From: CAADGV01 sp040290295
GTDB lineage: Bacteria > Bacteroidota > Ignavibacteria > UBA10030 > UBA6906
Direction: 5' to 3'
Assembly (NCBI GenBank): GCA_040290295.1
Contig: PSMW01000012.1
Coordinates: 1-64,000 of the forward strand
Length of the DNA stretch: 64,000 bases
Positions 1-7,512 of this stretch are shown one piece after another. Position 1 is the first letter of the stretch; each line of letters opens with the position of its first letter. The notes under the pieces are model-generated. The model had not been told where the DNA came from and searched no databases. It saw nothing but the letters and a program-made list of their open reading frames with translations. The translations under genes were made by a program, and so were the position numbers.

Positions 1-87
1 GACGCCGGGCAAGGCGCCGACGTTCTGCTCAAACCGGGCGGCGCACCCCGCGCAGTCGAACCCGCTGACGCGATAGACCGCCTTCAT
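1..87 (-). CDS. HMA-domain protein, N-terminal fragment (CadA-type metal ATPase or metallochaperone)
   Basis: Twenty-nine codons are visible before the window edge. The translation contains GFDCAGCAARFEQNV, where C-A-G-C is the CxxC soft-metal site of a heavy-metal-associated domain. The ATG overlaps the stop of the upstream cadC-type gene as ATGA, so the two are translationally coupled. A CadC regulator followed by an HMA protein is the usual order of a Cd/Zn/Pb efflux operon, and the product is then normally the P1B-type ATPase CadA. A free-standing small metallochaperone would start the same way, and the fragment cannot separate the two. Confidence 0.75.
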   Translation of the reverse strand, partial: MKAVYRVSGFDCAGCAARFEQNVGALPGV

Positions 88-458
88 GTCCTGACGGCCT
101 CCCGACCGTGTTCCAGCGCGATCTTCAAAAAATCGCGGACGTGGTCATCCTGCAGCGAATAATACACCGTTTTTCCCTCTTTGCGCGCCTTAGCCAACCG
201 GGCCTGCCGCAACACCCGCAAATGATGCGAAGCGTTGGCGACCGTCGTGCCGACGGCCAGCGCCAGGTCGCAGACGCACAACTCCCGTTCGCCGCACAGC
301 GCGATCGCCATTTTCAGACGCGTTTCGTCGGACAGCGCCTTGAAAAATTCCGAGATGCGGGATGCGTCCGCCGTCGACAGCCGGGTCCGCACGCGTTCCA
401 CCGTCGCGGGTGTCGAGGCAAAAATTTCGCAGACTTCGTGTTCGGGATGTCGGCTCAT
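84..458 (-). CDS. cadC: ArsR/SmtB-family metal-responsive repressor, CadC type
   Basis: The protein is a winged-helix ArsR family repressor of about 124 residues. It has the CadC signature ELCVCDLA, whose two cysteines are part of the alpha-4 metal site, and an N-terminal VCEIF cysteine that supplies the third thiolate in CadC. The recognition helix region reads ANASHHLRVL and is followed by a RKEGKTVYYSL wing. CadC releases DNA when it binds Cd, Pb or Zn. An in-frame ATG lies further upstream at 482, but it abuts the predicted operator and has no ribosome site, so I chose the ATG at 458. The stop overlaps the next start (ATGA). Confidence 0.88.
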   Translation of the reverse strand: MSRHPEHEVCEIFASTPATVERVRTRLSTADASRISEFFKALSDETRLKMAIALCGERELCVCDLALAVGTTVANASHHLRVLRQARLAKARKEGKTVYYSLQDDHVRDFLKIALEHGREAVRT

Positions 459-480
459 CGTCCGAATCGTCGCCCCAATC

Positions 481-532
481 ATTCAAATATTCGTTTGAGT
501 ATTAAAATAAACAAACGATCCGGCGTTGTCAA
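481..532 (-). promoter_or_regulatory. cad promoter and CadC-type operator
   Basis: On the minus strand TTGACA (532-527) and TATTTT (509-504) are separated by exactly 17 bases. Just downstream lies the imperfect inverted repeat ACTCAAACGAATATTTGAAT (500-481), close to the known CadC operator of plasmid-borne cad operons, which has the same ACTCAAA...TTTGAAT half-sites. A repressor there would cover the transcription start. This is direct sequence evidence plus comparison with a known operator from memory. Confidence 0.8.
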
Positions 533-567
533 GTCGACCCGACACATCATCTGCAGGTGCTGATCAG

Positions 568-593
568 GCGGACCGAACGGCGGAGCGGTCCGC
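568..593. terminator. Inverted repeat between traX and cadC
   Basis: A perfect 8-base stem GCGGACCG (568-575) pairs with CGGTCCGC (586-593) around a 10-base loop. It lies just after the predicted full-length traX stop at 622, so it could end traX transcription, but no T-run follows on either strand. It may only be a stable hairpin. Confidence 0.3.
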
Positions 594-621
594 ACGGCGC
601 CGGGTTCGCCCACGCCCCCGC

Positions 622-1275
622 TCAAACGTCCCGCAGCTCCAGGACAAGCCGGCTTACGGCCAGCACCGCGAGATGGGCGGGATAAAACGACCGCCACAGC
701 CAAAGCGGCACCGCGGGCCGCCGGCCGTCGACGACCGCAGCCAGTCCGAAGGCGAACAGGATCGTTGGCACGATGCTTCACAGTTGCAGCACCCACGATT
801 TGGCGGCCAGCGCAACGAGGTTAAGCGCCGCGTGTGACGCAACGGTCGCATGCGGTCGCCCCGCGCCGTAGCGGTAAATCAGGATAAGCGCCAAGCCGTA
901 CGCACCGTAGTCGAACGACAGCGTCTCGAGCATAGCGCCCGCCGCAGCGAACATCGGCCATTTCCAGAAAGGTTTGCCGGCGCGGTCGAGCCGGTCGGCC
1001 GCCGCCAGCGCGAGCAGTCCGGCGAGCAGCGTGTCGACCGTGTTGACGCCGGCGATGCGGAGCGCCGCCATATAGGGGACCTGTGCCGCCAGCCCGATCC
1101 AAGCCAGCCGGAGGGCGTAACGCCCGAGAGAACGCGTGCGGGTATATCCCTGGACGAGCGAATAGGCGTACACCGGAAACGCTAGCCGGCCGACGATGCG
1201 CCAGCCCGGTTCGTCCGGAAAAAAGACGAGCCCAACATGATCGACGAGCATGGACAGCATGGCCGCCCACCTCAT
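622..1275 (-). pseudogene. TraX family membrane protein, interrupted by in-frame TGA
   Basis: The translation is a multi-pass membrane protein of the TraX family, a pilin-acetylation protein in F plasmids and a common orphan in Firmicutes. The N-terminus reads MRWAAMLSMLVDHVGLVFFP and is preceded by GGAGGTG (1289-1283) seven bases before the ATG at 1275, which decides the start. A TGA at 780-778 stops the frame after residue 165. The same frame continues for 51 more codons with typical TraX ending residues (VPLWLWRSFYPAHLAVL) to a stop at 624-622. The intact protein would have about 217 residues, normal for the family. The TGA is one transition from TGG or CGA, so it is either a real nonsense mutation or a base error. 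Confidence 0.75.
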
Positions 1276-1396
1276 GCGGCGACACCTCCGCAAAACGGGT
1301 ATCCTTGTCTGAAACTATAGCATGTCCGCGAACCTTTGGAAAGTTTCCCGACTACATTGTTTATAAAAAAAGTATAAAGCAAAGGAGGCGTCGTCC

Positions 1397-2088
1397 GTGC
1401 TTGCGGTTATCGATCCCGGACACGGCGCAGCGGATCCGGGCGCGGTCTCCGGCGCTCTGCGCGAAAAAGACCTGACNNNNNNNNNNNNNNNNNNNNNNNN
1501 NNNNCCCGCCTGTCGGACGCGGCCGTTTCGTTGGCGGAACGCGTCGGGACGGCGAACTCAACAGGTGCGGCGTTGTTTCTGAGCGTGCACGTCAACGCCG
1601 GCGGCGGCTCCGGATTCGAGTCGTTCGTCCATCCGTCCGCCGACAGCCGAACGCGGCTCATCCGATCGACCGTCCACCGAAAGGTCGCCGCCGTGTTTGC
1701 GGAAGCCGGATTTTCCGACAGGGGGGAAAAACAGGCGGACCTGTACGTTTTGCGGCGGACGCGCATGCCCGCCGTCCTGTTGGAATATGGATTTATCGAC
1801 CGTCCCCGCGATGCAGCCTTCCTGGCCGACGCAGAGACACGCGATCGGCTGGCGCGCGCGACGGCGGACGGCGTCGCCGAGGCGTTCGGCTTGTCCGCGG
1901 ACCCGTCTCCGCCGGCGGACTCCGGCTTTCCCGACGGCCTCGACCTGACCGAATGGGCGAAAGATGCGCGAGACTGGGCGGTCCGGTCGGGCGTTTCCGA
2001 CGGCGAACGGCCGAAAGACCCGGCGACGCGGGAAGAAGTGTGGGTCATGCTGCATCGTCTGGCGCAAAAAACGGGCGCGAGCGGCTGA
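1397..2088 (+). CDS. N-acetylmuramoyl-L-alanine amidase (Amidase_3) with C-terminal SLH-like segment
   Basis: GTG start at 1397 with AAAGGAGG at 1381-1388. The N-terminus LAVIDPGHGAADPGAVSG holds the first zinc histidine of Amidase_3 enzymes, which cut the amide between muramic acid and the stem peptide. After the N gap at 1477-1504 the frame resumes with AAVSLAERV and the motif LFLSVHVNAGG (second zinc His), then AVLLEYGFID with the catalytic Glu. The two halves are in different nominal frames only because the gap length is arbitrary. After about residue 185 comes TEWAKDARDWAVRSGVSDG and TREEVWVMLHRL, which resembles one truncated S-layer-homology repeat, as in phage- and Bacillus-type amidases. 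No signal peptide is present. Confidence 0.88.
1477..1504. other. Assembly gap (N run) inside the amidase gene
   Basis: Twenty-eight N characters interrupt the amidase coding sequence. The flanking frames disagree by a non-multiple of three, so the true gap length is not 28 bases. Confidence 0.99.
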
Positions 2089-2101
2089 CTGCCCGTTTTT
2101 T
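2066..2101 (+). terminator. Rho-independent terminator of the amidase gene
   Basis: AAAAAACGGGC (2066-2076) and GCCCGTTTTTT (2091-2101) form a perfect 11-base stem with a 14-base loop, ending in a T-run that continues as TTTTTCTTTTC. The left arm lies inside the last codons of the amidase gene. Confidence 0.9.
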
Positions 2102-2388
2102 CTTTTCATGTCTTTTCATGCGGAAAGTTTTGTAGTAAAATAGAGACAGCGTTCGATTTTCCGCGTGAATATGCCGCCGCCCGCAATAACGCCGCAATGG
2201 TCCGCCGCTCACGCCTTAAAACGCCGCTTTTCGGCAGTCGCCTTTGGTTGCGTTCGAGAAAATGGCATTTCTATACTGATGTTTAACAGTCGCTTCGGTC
2301 GAGGGCTAACAAGACGGGGTGCCCGCGTCGATCCATAAGCTTTCTCTCAAACGTAAGCTTTCTCTAAAAGAAGGAGGGGATGTTCCCG
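2102..2388. other. Intergenic stretch with duplicated TAAGCTTTCTCT
   Basis: No open frame with coding character is visible. The 12-mer TAAGCTTTCTCT occurs twice, 18 bases apart (2336-2347 and 2354-2365), immediately upstream of a strong Shine-Dalgarno. The stretch could hold the promoter and leader of the downstream peptide and glycosyltransferase genes, but I recognise no riboswitch. Confidence 0.5.
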
Positions 2389-2472
2389 ATGTCTCGCAAA
2401 AGGCGTGCCCGCTGGAAACAGCGGTGGCTTCGTTCCGCTCTCGCACGCTGGGGGACATGGGTTCATTGCTGA
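2389..2472 (+). CDS. Possible 27-residue arginine/tryptophan-rich peptide
   Basis: A short frame starts with ATG at 2389, eight bases after a near-perfect ribosome site AAGGAGGGG (2371-2379). It encodes 27 residues beginning MSRKRRARWKQRWLRSAL, with about nine Arg/Lys and five Trp and no acidic residue. It ends with TGA at 2470-2472, 36 bases before the glycosyltransferase start. The strong ribosome site is the main reason to think it is translated. It could be a leader peptide, a small regulatory protein or a chance frame, and I recognise no family. Confidence 0.4.
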   Translation: MSRKRRARWKQRWLRSALARWGTWVHC

Positions 2473-2508
2473 TAAATCCAAAACTTTGACCGCGGGAGGG
2501 TTGGTCCG

Positions 2509-3642
2509 ATGAACGGGGTTGTCTATGTCAGCAAATACGTGCCGCAGCGTTGCGGTCTCGCGACGTACACGCGCGATTTACGGGTGAGCGTGATGGCCGC
2601 GAGGGGATCGCGCATTCTCGATCCGGTCGTCCGCGTCGTTCCCGCCTCGGATTTGGCGACGGCCGCGGGAGATCCGTCCGTGTGGCCGCTCGTCAAGGAA
2701 GACCGGAAGAATTACATCCGGATAACGGAAAAAGTCAACCGCAGCGGCGTGTCCGTCGTGTCGCTCCAGCACGAGTTCGGCATTTTCGGCGGGGAAGCCG
2801 GCGAGTACGTGCTGGAATTCGTCCGGAGGCTGCGCAAGCCGCTGGTGACGACGTTCCACACCGTTTTCGAAAAGCCGGAAGAACCTTACCGAAGCATTCA
2901 GGAGGAAATCGCGCACCGCAGCGACCGCATCGTCGTCATGAACCGCGAGGCGGTCCGGCTTTTGGAACGGTCGTTCCGCGTTTCCCCGGCGAAAATCGTG
3001 TTTATTCCGCACGGAACGTCGGCGCCCGATGCGCGGGGCAGGGAGGCGGCGCGCAAGTCGCTCGGCTGGGACGGACGGCTCGTGCTGATGACGTTCGGCC
3101 TGCTGTCGCGCGGCAAAGGAATCGAACTCGTCCTAGACGCATTGCCGGCCGTCGCGCGTCGAGTTCCGAACGTGCTGTACGCCATCGTCGGCCAGACCCA
3201 TCCGGAAGTTTTGAAATACGAGGGCGAGTCGTACCGAGACGAATTGCGCCGCCGCATCTGCAAGCTCGGTCTCGACGGCCGTGTCGTCATGGTCGACCGT
3301 TATCTCGAAAACGACGAACTGGTGCGCTACTTAACCGCCTGCGACATATACGTTACGCCCTATCCGGGCATGCAGCAGATTACGAGCGGCACGCTTGCCT
3401 ACGCCGTCGGGCTCGGCCGCCCGGTGCTTTCGACGCCCTACTGTTACGCGCGTGATCTGCTGAAAGGTTTTGAGGAAGAATTGCTCATTCCTTACGGCGA
3501 CGTCGAGCGGTGGGCGGACGCGATCGCGAGCCTTTTGGCGGACAAACGCCGGTTGCGCGCGTTGGAGGCGCGCATCGAGGCGGTCGGCCGGACGATGAGG
3601 TGGCCGGCGGTCGGAACGGCTCATGCGCGGCTGTTCGCGGAG
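2509..3642 (+). CDS. GT4-family glycosyltransferase (5' part, runs into gap)
   Basis: ATG with GGGAGG at 2492-2497. The first 378 residues form a complete two-Rossmann GT-B glycosyltransferase: N-terminal YVSKYVPQRCGLATYTRDL, LQHEFGIFGGEAGEY and TTFHTVFEKPEEPY, then a C-terminal half with FGLLSRGKGIELVLDALP and a donor-binding region VTPYPGMQQITSGTLAYAVG. No signal peptide or membrane segment is seen, so it is cytoplasmic. The sequence enters an N gap at 3643. Related proteins carry a C-terminal glycosidase-like region, and what follows the gap (3653-4416) is exactly that, so the two parts are probably one fused gene. Donor and acceptor are unknown. Confidence 0.85.
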
Positions 3643-3652
3643 NNNNNNNNNN
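3643..3652. other. Assembly gap (N run) inside the glycosyltransferase gene
   Basis: Ten N characters. The reading frames on the two sides differ, so the gap size is nominal. Confidence 0.99.
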
Positions 3653-4416
3653 CAGCCGATGTCGCGTCGTCGGCGGCGGGAGGGGAGCGCGTTACGAGGT
3701 TTCAGCGTTAGTTTCCGGCACTTGGCCCGTCTGACCGACGACACCGGTGTGATGGAACACGCGCTGGGCCGGATTCCCCGACGCGGCGAAGGATATACGA
3801 CCGACGACAACGCCAGGGCGCTTTGGGCGTGCGTGGAAGCGATCGACGCCTGCGGGGGACGCGGCGGGCCGGACGCTTTCCGGTTGTTTCGGCTTGCCGA
3901 CCGGTATCTGGCTTTTCTCGCCTGGGCGCAGCGGCCGAATGGTTTGTTTCACAACAATTTCCGCTATGACCGAACTCCCGAAGCGGAGACACCGTCGGAT
4001 GACTGCTTCGCGCGGGCGCTGTGGGCGTGCGCCGTCGCCTGCGTCCGGCTGGCGGACGAGGACAGGGCGTTCGCCGCCGCCGACATGGTGCGCCGGGCGC
4101 TTCCCCGCGTGCCTGAACTCGCCCATCCGCGCGGCTGGGCTTATGCGCTCGCCGCCTGTTGTCTGTTGCTGGAAGACGGCTGGCTGCGCGGCGCTAGGTC
4201 GCCGTGGAGGGAGCGGGAGGATGAACTGTATGAACTCATCAAACGGCTCGAAAAACGTCTTATTTCCCGGTTTCGCGAATGTTCGGCGCCGGGATGGGCG
4301 TGGTTCGAGCCGGTCATGACGTACGACAACGGCGTATTGCCGTGGGCGCTGTTTGCGGCGTACCGCGTCACCGGTTCGCGCGGAGCGCTGGAAACCGTCC
4401 GCGCCTCGCTGAGAAA
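3653..4416 (+). CDS. Six-hairpin glycosidase-like domain, probably the C-terminal half of the glycosyltransferase; 3' end lost at the chimeric join
   Basis: After the gap the frame reads FRHLARLTDDTGVMEHALGR, then RGEGYTTDDNARALWACVEA and later GWAWFEPVMTYDNGVLPWAL. These are the conserved blocks of the alpha/alpha-toroid region found downstream of, or fused to, GT4 enzymes of this type. The acidic pairs in TDDTG and TTDDNAR are typical of the family. Sense ends near 4416 at ETVRASLRKA. The open frame continues to 4642 only through foreign sequence read in the wrong direction. A separate gene with its own start inside the gap is possible. Confidence 0.7.
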
Positions 4417-4440
4417 AGCTTCACGCGTGCGGGGTAGAGA
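4410..4440. other. Chimeric junction between two genomes
   Basis: Plus-strand glycosidase-like coding sequence makes sense up to about 4416. Minus-strand coding sequence of a 4Fe-4S protein makes sense from 4679 down to about 4417. GC content, ribosome sites and taxonomic flavour change here. AAGCTT, the HindIII site, occupies 4416-4421. The breakpoint could lie anywhere in roughly 4400-4430. Confidence 0.8.
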
Positions 4441-4679
4441 AATTTCTTCCACGATTGGGGACCCACTACATACCCGAAGAGTTCCTCTGTACCTTCAGCG
4501 TGCAGATGATGGGAACCGGGCTTGTGCTCATCCACGATGCCGCGCGGGAGATCGTCCCATGAATGCACTTCATCGAGAACGACTGCGCCGTCGCGGACGA
4601 CGGGTCCGATCGTCGTATCGTGTTGCCGATGCAGTGTGGTAAGAATGGTTTGCAGGTGTTCGATCGGTACGATATACAT
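4417..4679 (-). CDS. 4Fe-4S protein of hydrogenase/sulfite-reductase subunit type, N-terminal fragment
   Basis: The fragment of about 87 residues begins MYIVPIEHLQTILTTLHRQ and contains IGPVVRDGAVVLDEV, DDLPRGIVDEHKPGSHHL and ELFGYVVGPQSWKKFLYP. This is the N-terminal domain that precedes the iron-sulfur domain in the beta-subunit family of bidirectional sulfhydrogenases and the related AsrA-like proteins. The iron-sulfur half and any partner subunits are lost at the join. An in-frame GTG at 4694 is an alternative start. The family call is from memory of conserved blocks. Confidence 0.6.
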
Positions 4680-4838
4680 TGCCGCTATCCACACATGATC
4701 GAGAAAAGGAATCGTATTCTGAGAGAGAGAAAGTCAGATTGCGTGCCATGCAGAACATCCGCAAAATGCGAAAGGATGCACAAGGAGTGACGCGCGGCTT
4801 CCGAGTTCTGAGAAGCTGTGTCCTCGCTCTTCGCAGAT

Positions 4839-4866
4839 TTGAAAATCGAACCCTATGATGTATATT
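4839..4866 (+). promoter_or_regulatory. Promoter of the O-methyltransferase gene
   Basis: TTGAAA (4839-4844) and TATATT (4861-4866) are separated by 16 bases, ending 37 bases before the ATG at 4904. The region is the divergent space between this gene and the truncated 4Fe-4S gene. Confidence 0.6.
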
Positions 4867-4903
4867 TGTTCTACAAGCTCACAATCGTCACGGCGAACAC
4901 ATC

Positions 4904-5545
4904 ATGACCCCAGACGAGCGCCATATCGTTGACCCGATCATCGAACGTTATCTCCAGGACATCACGCCCGAACGCGACGCTGTCCTTTTCGAGATGGAAC
5001 GTCATGCCGCCGAAAGAGACTTTCCCCTTGTCGGCCCGTTAGTGGGAAGACTGCTCTACCTTCTCTCCGCCTCGATCAGCGCAACGCGCATATTGGAGCT
5101 TGGTTCGGGATTCGGCTACTCGGCATATTGGTTTGCGAAAGCGACAGGCGATGACGCGCGCATCATCTGCACCGACAAGAGCGTGGAGAACAAAACACGG
5201 GCAGAAGCATGGCTGCAGCGCGCAGGCATTGCGCACAAGGTCACCTTCGAAGTGGGCGATGCGTTGCACATTCTCCGACGGACACCAGGTGAGTTCGACA
5301 TCATCTTCAACGATATCGATAAAGCAGACTACCCCAAGGCGCTGATGCTGAGCATCCCGAAATTGCGGAAGGGCGGGCTTTTCATCGCCGACAACGCGCT
5401 TTGGAAGGGTCGCGTTGTCGGTGCCGAGCGGGACGAAGCAACGGCGGCAATCCTCACATTCAATCGCCGGCTGTACTCGATGCCCGAATTATTCAGCACC
5501 ATCATTCCGTTGCGCGATGGCGTCTCGATCAGCATGAAACGATAG
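4904..5545 (+). CDS. SAM-dependent O-methyltransferase, family 3 (catechol/CoA-ester type)
   Basis: A 213-residue class I methyltransferase. Motif I is RILELGSGFGYSAYWFA (about residues 61-77). The metal/acceptor region reads FNDIDKADYPKAL, followed by the DNALWKGRVV block typical of the caffeoyl-CoA/catechol O-methyltransferase family, usual length 210-230 residues. It transfers a methyl group from SAM to a hydroxyl in a metal-dependent way; the natural acceptor of bacterial members is mostly unknown. The gene is followed after eight bases by a small membrane protein whose ribosome site overlaps its TAG stop. Confidence 0.88.
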   Translation: MTPDERHIVDPIIERYLQDITPERDAVLFEMERHAAERDFPLVGPLVGRLLYLLSASISATRILELGSGFGYSAYWFAKATGDDARIICTDKSVENKTRAEAWLQRAGIAHKVTFEVGDALHILRRTPGEFDIIFNDIDKADYPKALMLSIPKLRKGGLFIADNALWKGRVVGAERDEATAAILTFNRRLYSMPELFSTIIPLRDGVSISMKR

Positions 5546-5553
5546 GAGATGCC

Positions 5554-5799
5554 ATGACGCTGACGATTCTCGCATCGCTTTTTCTGGGGCTTATCCTCCT
5601 CGTCGCTCTCATCGGATTCACGGTCGCTGCCAAACGCCCTCACCACGTGGACGAACTTCCGACGGAAAAGTGCTCGATCTGCCGCTCGAAGTTCAGCACG
5701 TCGGTTCTCATCGAACGGCAGATCGGCGATTACAAACTTCTCTACTTTTGTCCCTCTTGCATCACCGCTCTTCACGACGAATTGGTTAGCCGCAACTAA
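5554..5799 (+). CDS. Small membrane-anchored zinc-ribbon protein
   Basis: ATG at 5554 with AGGAG at 5544-5548, overlapping the stop of the methyltransferase gene. The 81-residue product has one N-terminal membrane segment (about residues 3-25), then a cytoplasmic zinc-ribbon: EKCSICRSKF and YFCPSCITAL give two CxxC pairs. No enzymatic domain is present. The tight coupling suggests a joint function with the methyltransferase, but none is known to me. Confidence 0.7.
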   Translation: MTLTILASLFLGLILLVALIGFTVAAKRPHHVDELPTEKCSICRSKFSTSVLIERQIGDYKLLYFCPSCITALHDELVSRN

Positions 5800-5820
5800 C
5801 CCTCGCTCGCTGCGGCGCCG

Positions 5821-6309
5821 TTACTGCAGCGTGATCGTGAGCTGGTCGTTCGCAAACTGTGTCGGGAACGATCGCAGAGAAGATTGCGCGGGTCCCTGTG
5901 CAACTTGCCCGTTGGTGCGAAACCGCGAACCGTGGCATGGACACACGTACAGTTGATCCTTGAAGCCGGTGATGGTGCAGCCCTGATGCGTGCACACCGC
6001 CGTCAACGCGATGAATGTGTCCTGCACGATACGTGCGACCAACACCGCTCCCCCATCGTACTGCACGAGTGCAGCACTGCCAACCGAGGCAAGAGGCGAG
6101 TTGGGATTGATCGTCAGCGTGATGGTGTTGTTCTGGACTGTTGCTTGGATGGTGGGAAGGCTCGCTGCATCGGCGGAAACGGAATCGTCCTTGCATGCAC
6201 TCACGAGCGGCGCGACGATCGTCCCGAGGGCCACCATCCCACTGATCTCGGCGCTTTGAACGCAAAACGTTCTGCGCGTGCACCGCGAAAACAAATCGAT
6301 GTTCGCCAT
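5821..6309 (-). CDS. Rieske 2Fe-2S lipoprotein
   Basis: The product has 162 residues. Its Rieske motifs CTHQGC and CPCHGS supply two Cys and two His for the [2Fe-2S] cluster. An N-terminal segment TRRTF...VALGTIVAPLVSAC resembles a Tat-type signal ending in a lipobox with Cys39, so it is probably an exported membrane-attached electron carrier of the QcrA/arsenite-oxidase small-subunit kind. The open frame extends further upstream, but the ATG at 6309 has GGAGGAGC in front and starts MANIDLFSRC, so I chose it. No cytochrome b or c1 partner gene is adjacent. Confidence 0.88.
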   Translation of the reverse strand: MANIDLFSRCTRRTFCVQSAEISGMVALGTIVAPLVSACKDDSVSADAASLPTIQATVQNNTITLTINPNSPLASVGSAALVQYDGGAVLVARIVQDTFIALTAVCTHQGCTITGFKDQLYVCPCHGSRFRTNGQVAQGPAQSSLRSFPTQFANDQLTITLQ

Positions 6310-6367
6310 GAAGCTCCTCCTTTCTTCTTCTCGATGAATGAACACCGAGCAGAAGAAGAAAGTTGCC

Positions 6368-7057
6368 TCACCCACGACGAGAAAGGAAAAGCCCTGCGCT
6401 CGGACAATCTTCTTGTACACTACATTCGGCACATCGAGGTGAGCGTGCCGTACACGTCCTCCTGCCGTGAAGAATCACAACCGACCCGAGGTCGATCCAT
6501 TGCTTCTTCGGGAACAGCGCCATCAGATCTTCTTCAATCTTGTCCGGCGTAGAGGCAGTGGAGAAGCATAAGCGTTGCGCAAGCCGATGCACGTGCGTAT
6601 CCACCACCACGCCCGATGGAATACCGAATGCTTGCCCGAGGACGACGTTTGCCGTCTTGCGCCCGACACCGGGCAAGGTGACAAGCTCCTCTATGTTCTT
6701 CGGTACCTCGCCGCCGAATCGCTCCACCAACGCCTTGCAACACCCGATGATACTCTTCGCCTTCATCCGATAGAAACCCGTGGAGCGAATCTCTTGCTCC
6801 AAGACTGCCGGGGTTGCCTCGGCAAATGCTTTCGCGTCGCGATATTTCCGAAAAAGGTCGGGCGTCACCATATTCACGCGCTCATCGGTACATTGTGCGG
6901 AGAGAATCGTGGCAATAAGGAGTTGCAGCGCGTTCTCGTGTCGTAAGGCCGTGGTCGGACGCGGAAACTCTTTGAGAAGACGTTTCAAGATACGCTGACT
7001 GCGTTTGCGTTTCGCTTCGTTCGATTCGCGCTTGCAGGGAATACTTGACTTCGCCAT
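6368..7057 (-). CDS. nth: Endonuclease III, DNA glycosylase/AP lyase
   Basis: At 229 residues this is close to the family's usual 210-220. The helix-hairpin-helix LPGVGRKTANVV holds catalytic Lys134, and VVDTHVHRL holds the catalytic Asp153. The C-terminal 4Fe-4S loop is C202-x6-C209-x2-C212-x5-C218. The enzyme removes oxidised pyrimidines and nicks the abasic site. It lies between the ferredoxin-like gene upstream and the Rieske gene downstream. Confidence 0.95.
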   Translation of the reverse strand: MAKSSIPCKRESNEAKRKRSQRILKRLLKEFPRPTTALRHENALQLLIATILSAQCTDERVNMVTPDLFRKYRDAKAFAEATPAVLEQEIRSTGFYRMKAKSIIGCCKALVERFGGEVPKNIEELVTLPGVGRKTANVVLGQAFGIPSGVVVDTHVHRLAQRLCFSTASTPDKIEEDLMALFPKKQWIDLGSVVILHGRRTCTARSPRCAECSVQEDCPSAGLFLSRRG

Positions 7058-7102
7058 AGAGCGTCAACGTTGATGTGGTGTCGGTAAACGTCTCGCACGT
7101 GC

Positions 7103-7462
7103 TCACGTTTTCAATTTGTCGAACTGAAGTGCATCGGGGGCGTAGCGGGCATGTGGTATGAGCAGTCGTTGAACAATTTCTCCGTTGACAAGAGTGCGTT
7201 CGACGATCTCTTCGACATCCTCTTTCTTGACACCACCATACCAGATCCCTTCCGGGTATATCACGACCGTCACGCCGTATTCACACGCATCGAGACAGCC
7301 TGCTGCATTAGCTCGAACGATCGACGAGAGCCCACGTTTCTTCAATTCGTCCTTGAACGCATCGCGAACGTCTGCCGACCCTTTGTGCAAACAGCAGCCT
7401 TTCGGATGATTCGGTTCTCGTTCGTTCAGACAAACAAAAAGATGACGTTGATATCGTGCCAT
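7103..7462 (-). CDS. Thioredoxin-like [2Fe-2S] ferredoxin
   Basis: The product has 119 residues. The pattern HLFVCLNEREPNHPKGCC followed by AAGCLDACEYGVTVVIYPEG gives the four cluster cysteines of the thioredoxin-like ferredoxin fold, as in the (2Fe-2S) ferredoxin domain and NuoE C-terminal relatives. It is a soluble cytoplasmic electron carrier. The gene ends 46 bases before nth, in the same direction, and may share its transcript. Confidence 0.85.
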   Translation of the reverse strand: MARYQRHLFVCLNEREPNHPKGCCLHKGSADVRDAFKDELKKRGLSSIVRANAAGCLDACEYGVTVVIYPEGIWYGGVKKEDVEEIVERTLVNGEIVQRLLIPHARYAPDALQFDKLKT

Positions 7463-7512
7463 GATCGTATGGTTGATGGATGGTGGCGACTTGTGTGAAC
7501 GGCAGGAACAGA

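Noticed and set aside
1..4416. Segment A as a horizontally acquired island in segment B
   Set aside because: There is no integrase, tRNA, direct repeat or mobile gene at the border; both border genes are cut mid-domain, which fits an artefact better than insertion.
4416..4421. HindIII site as proof of a cloning artefact
   Set aside because: Two further AAGCTT sites occur at 2337 and 2355 without any join, so the site alone proves nothing; it is kept only as a supporting detail.
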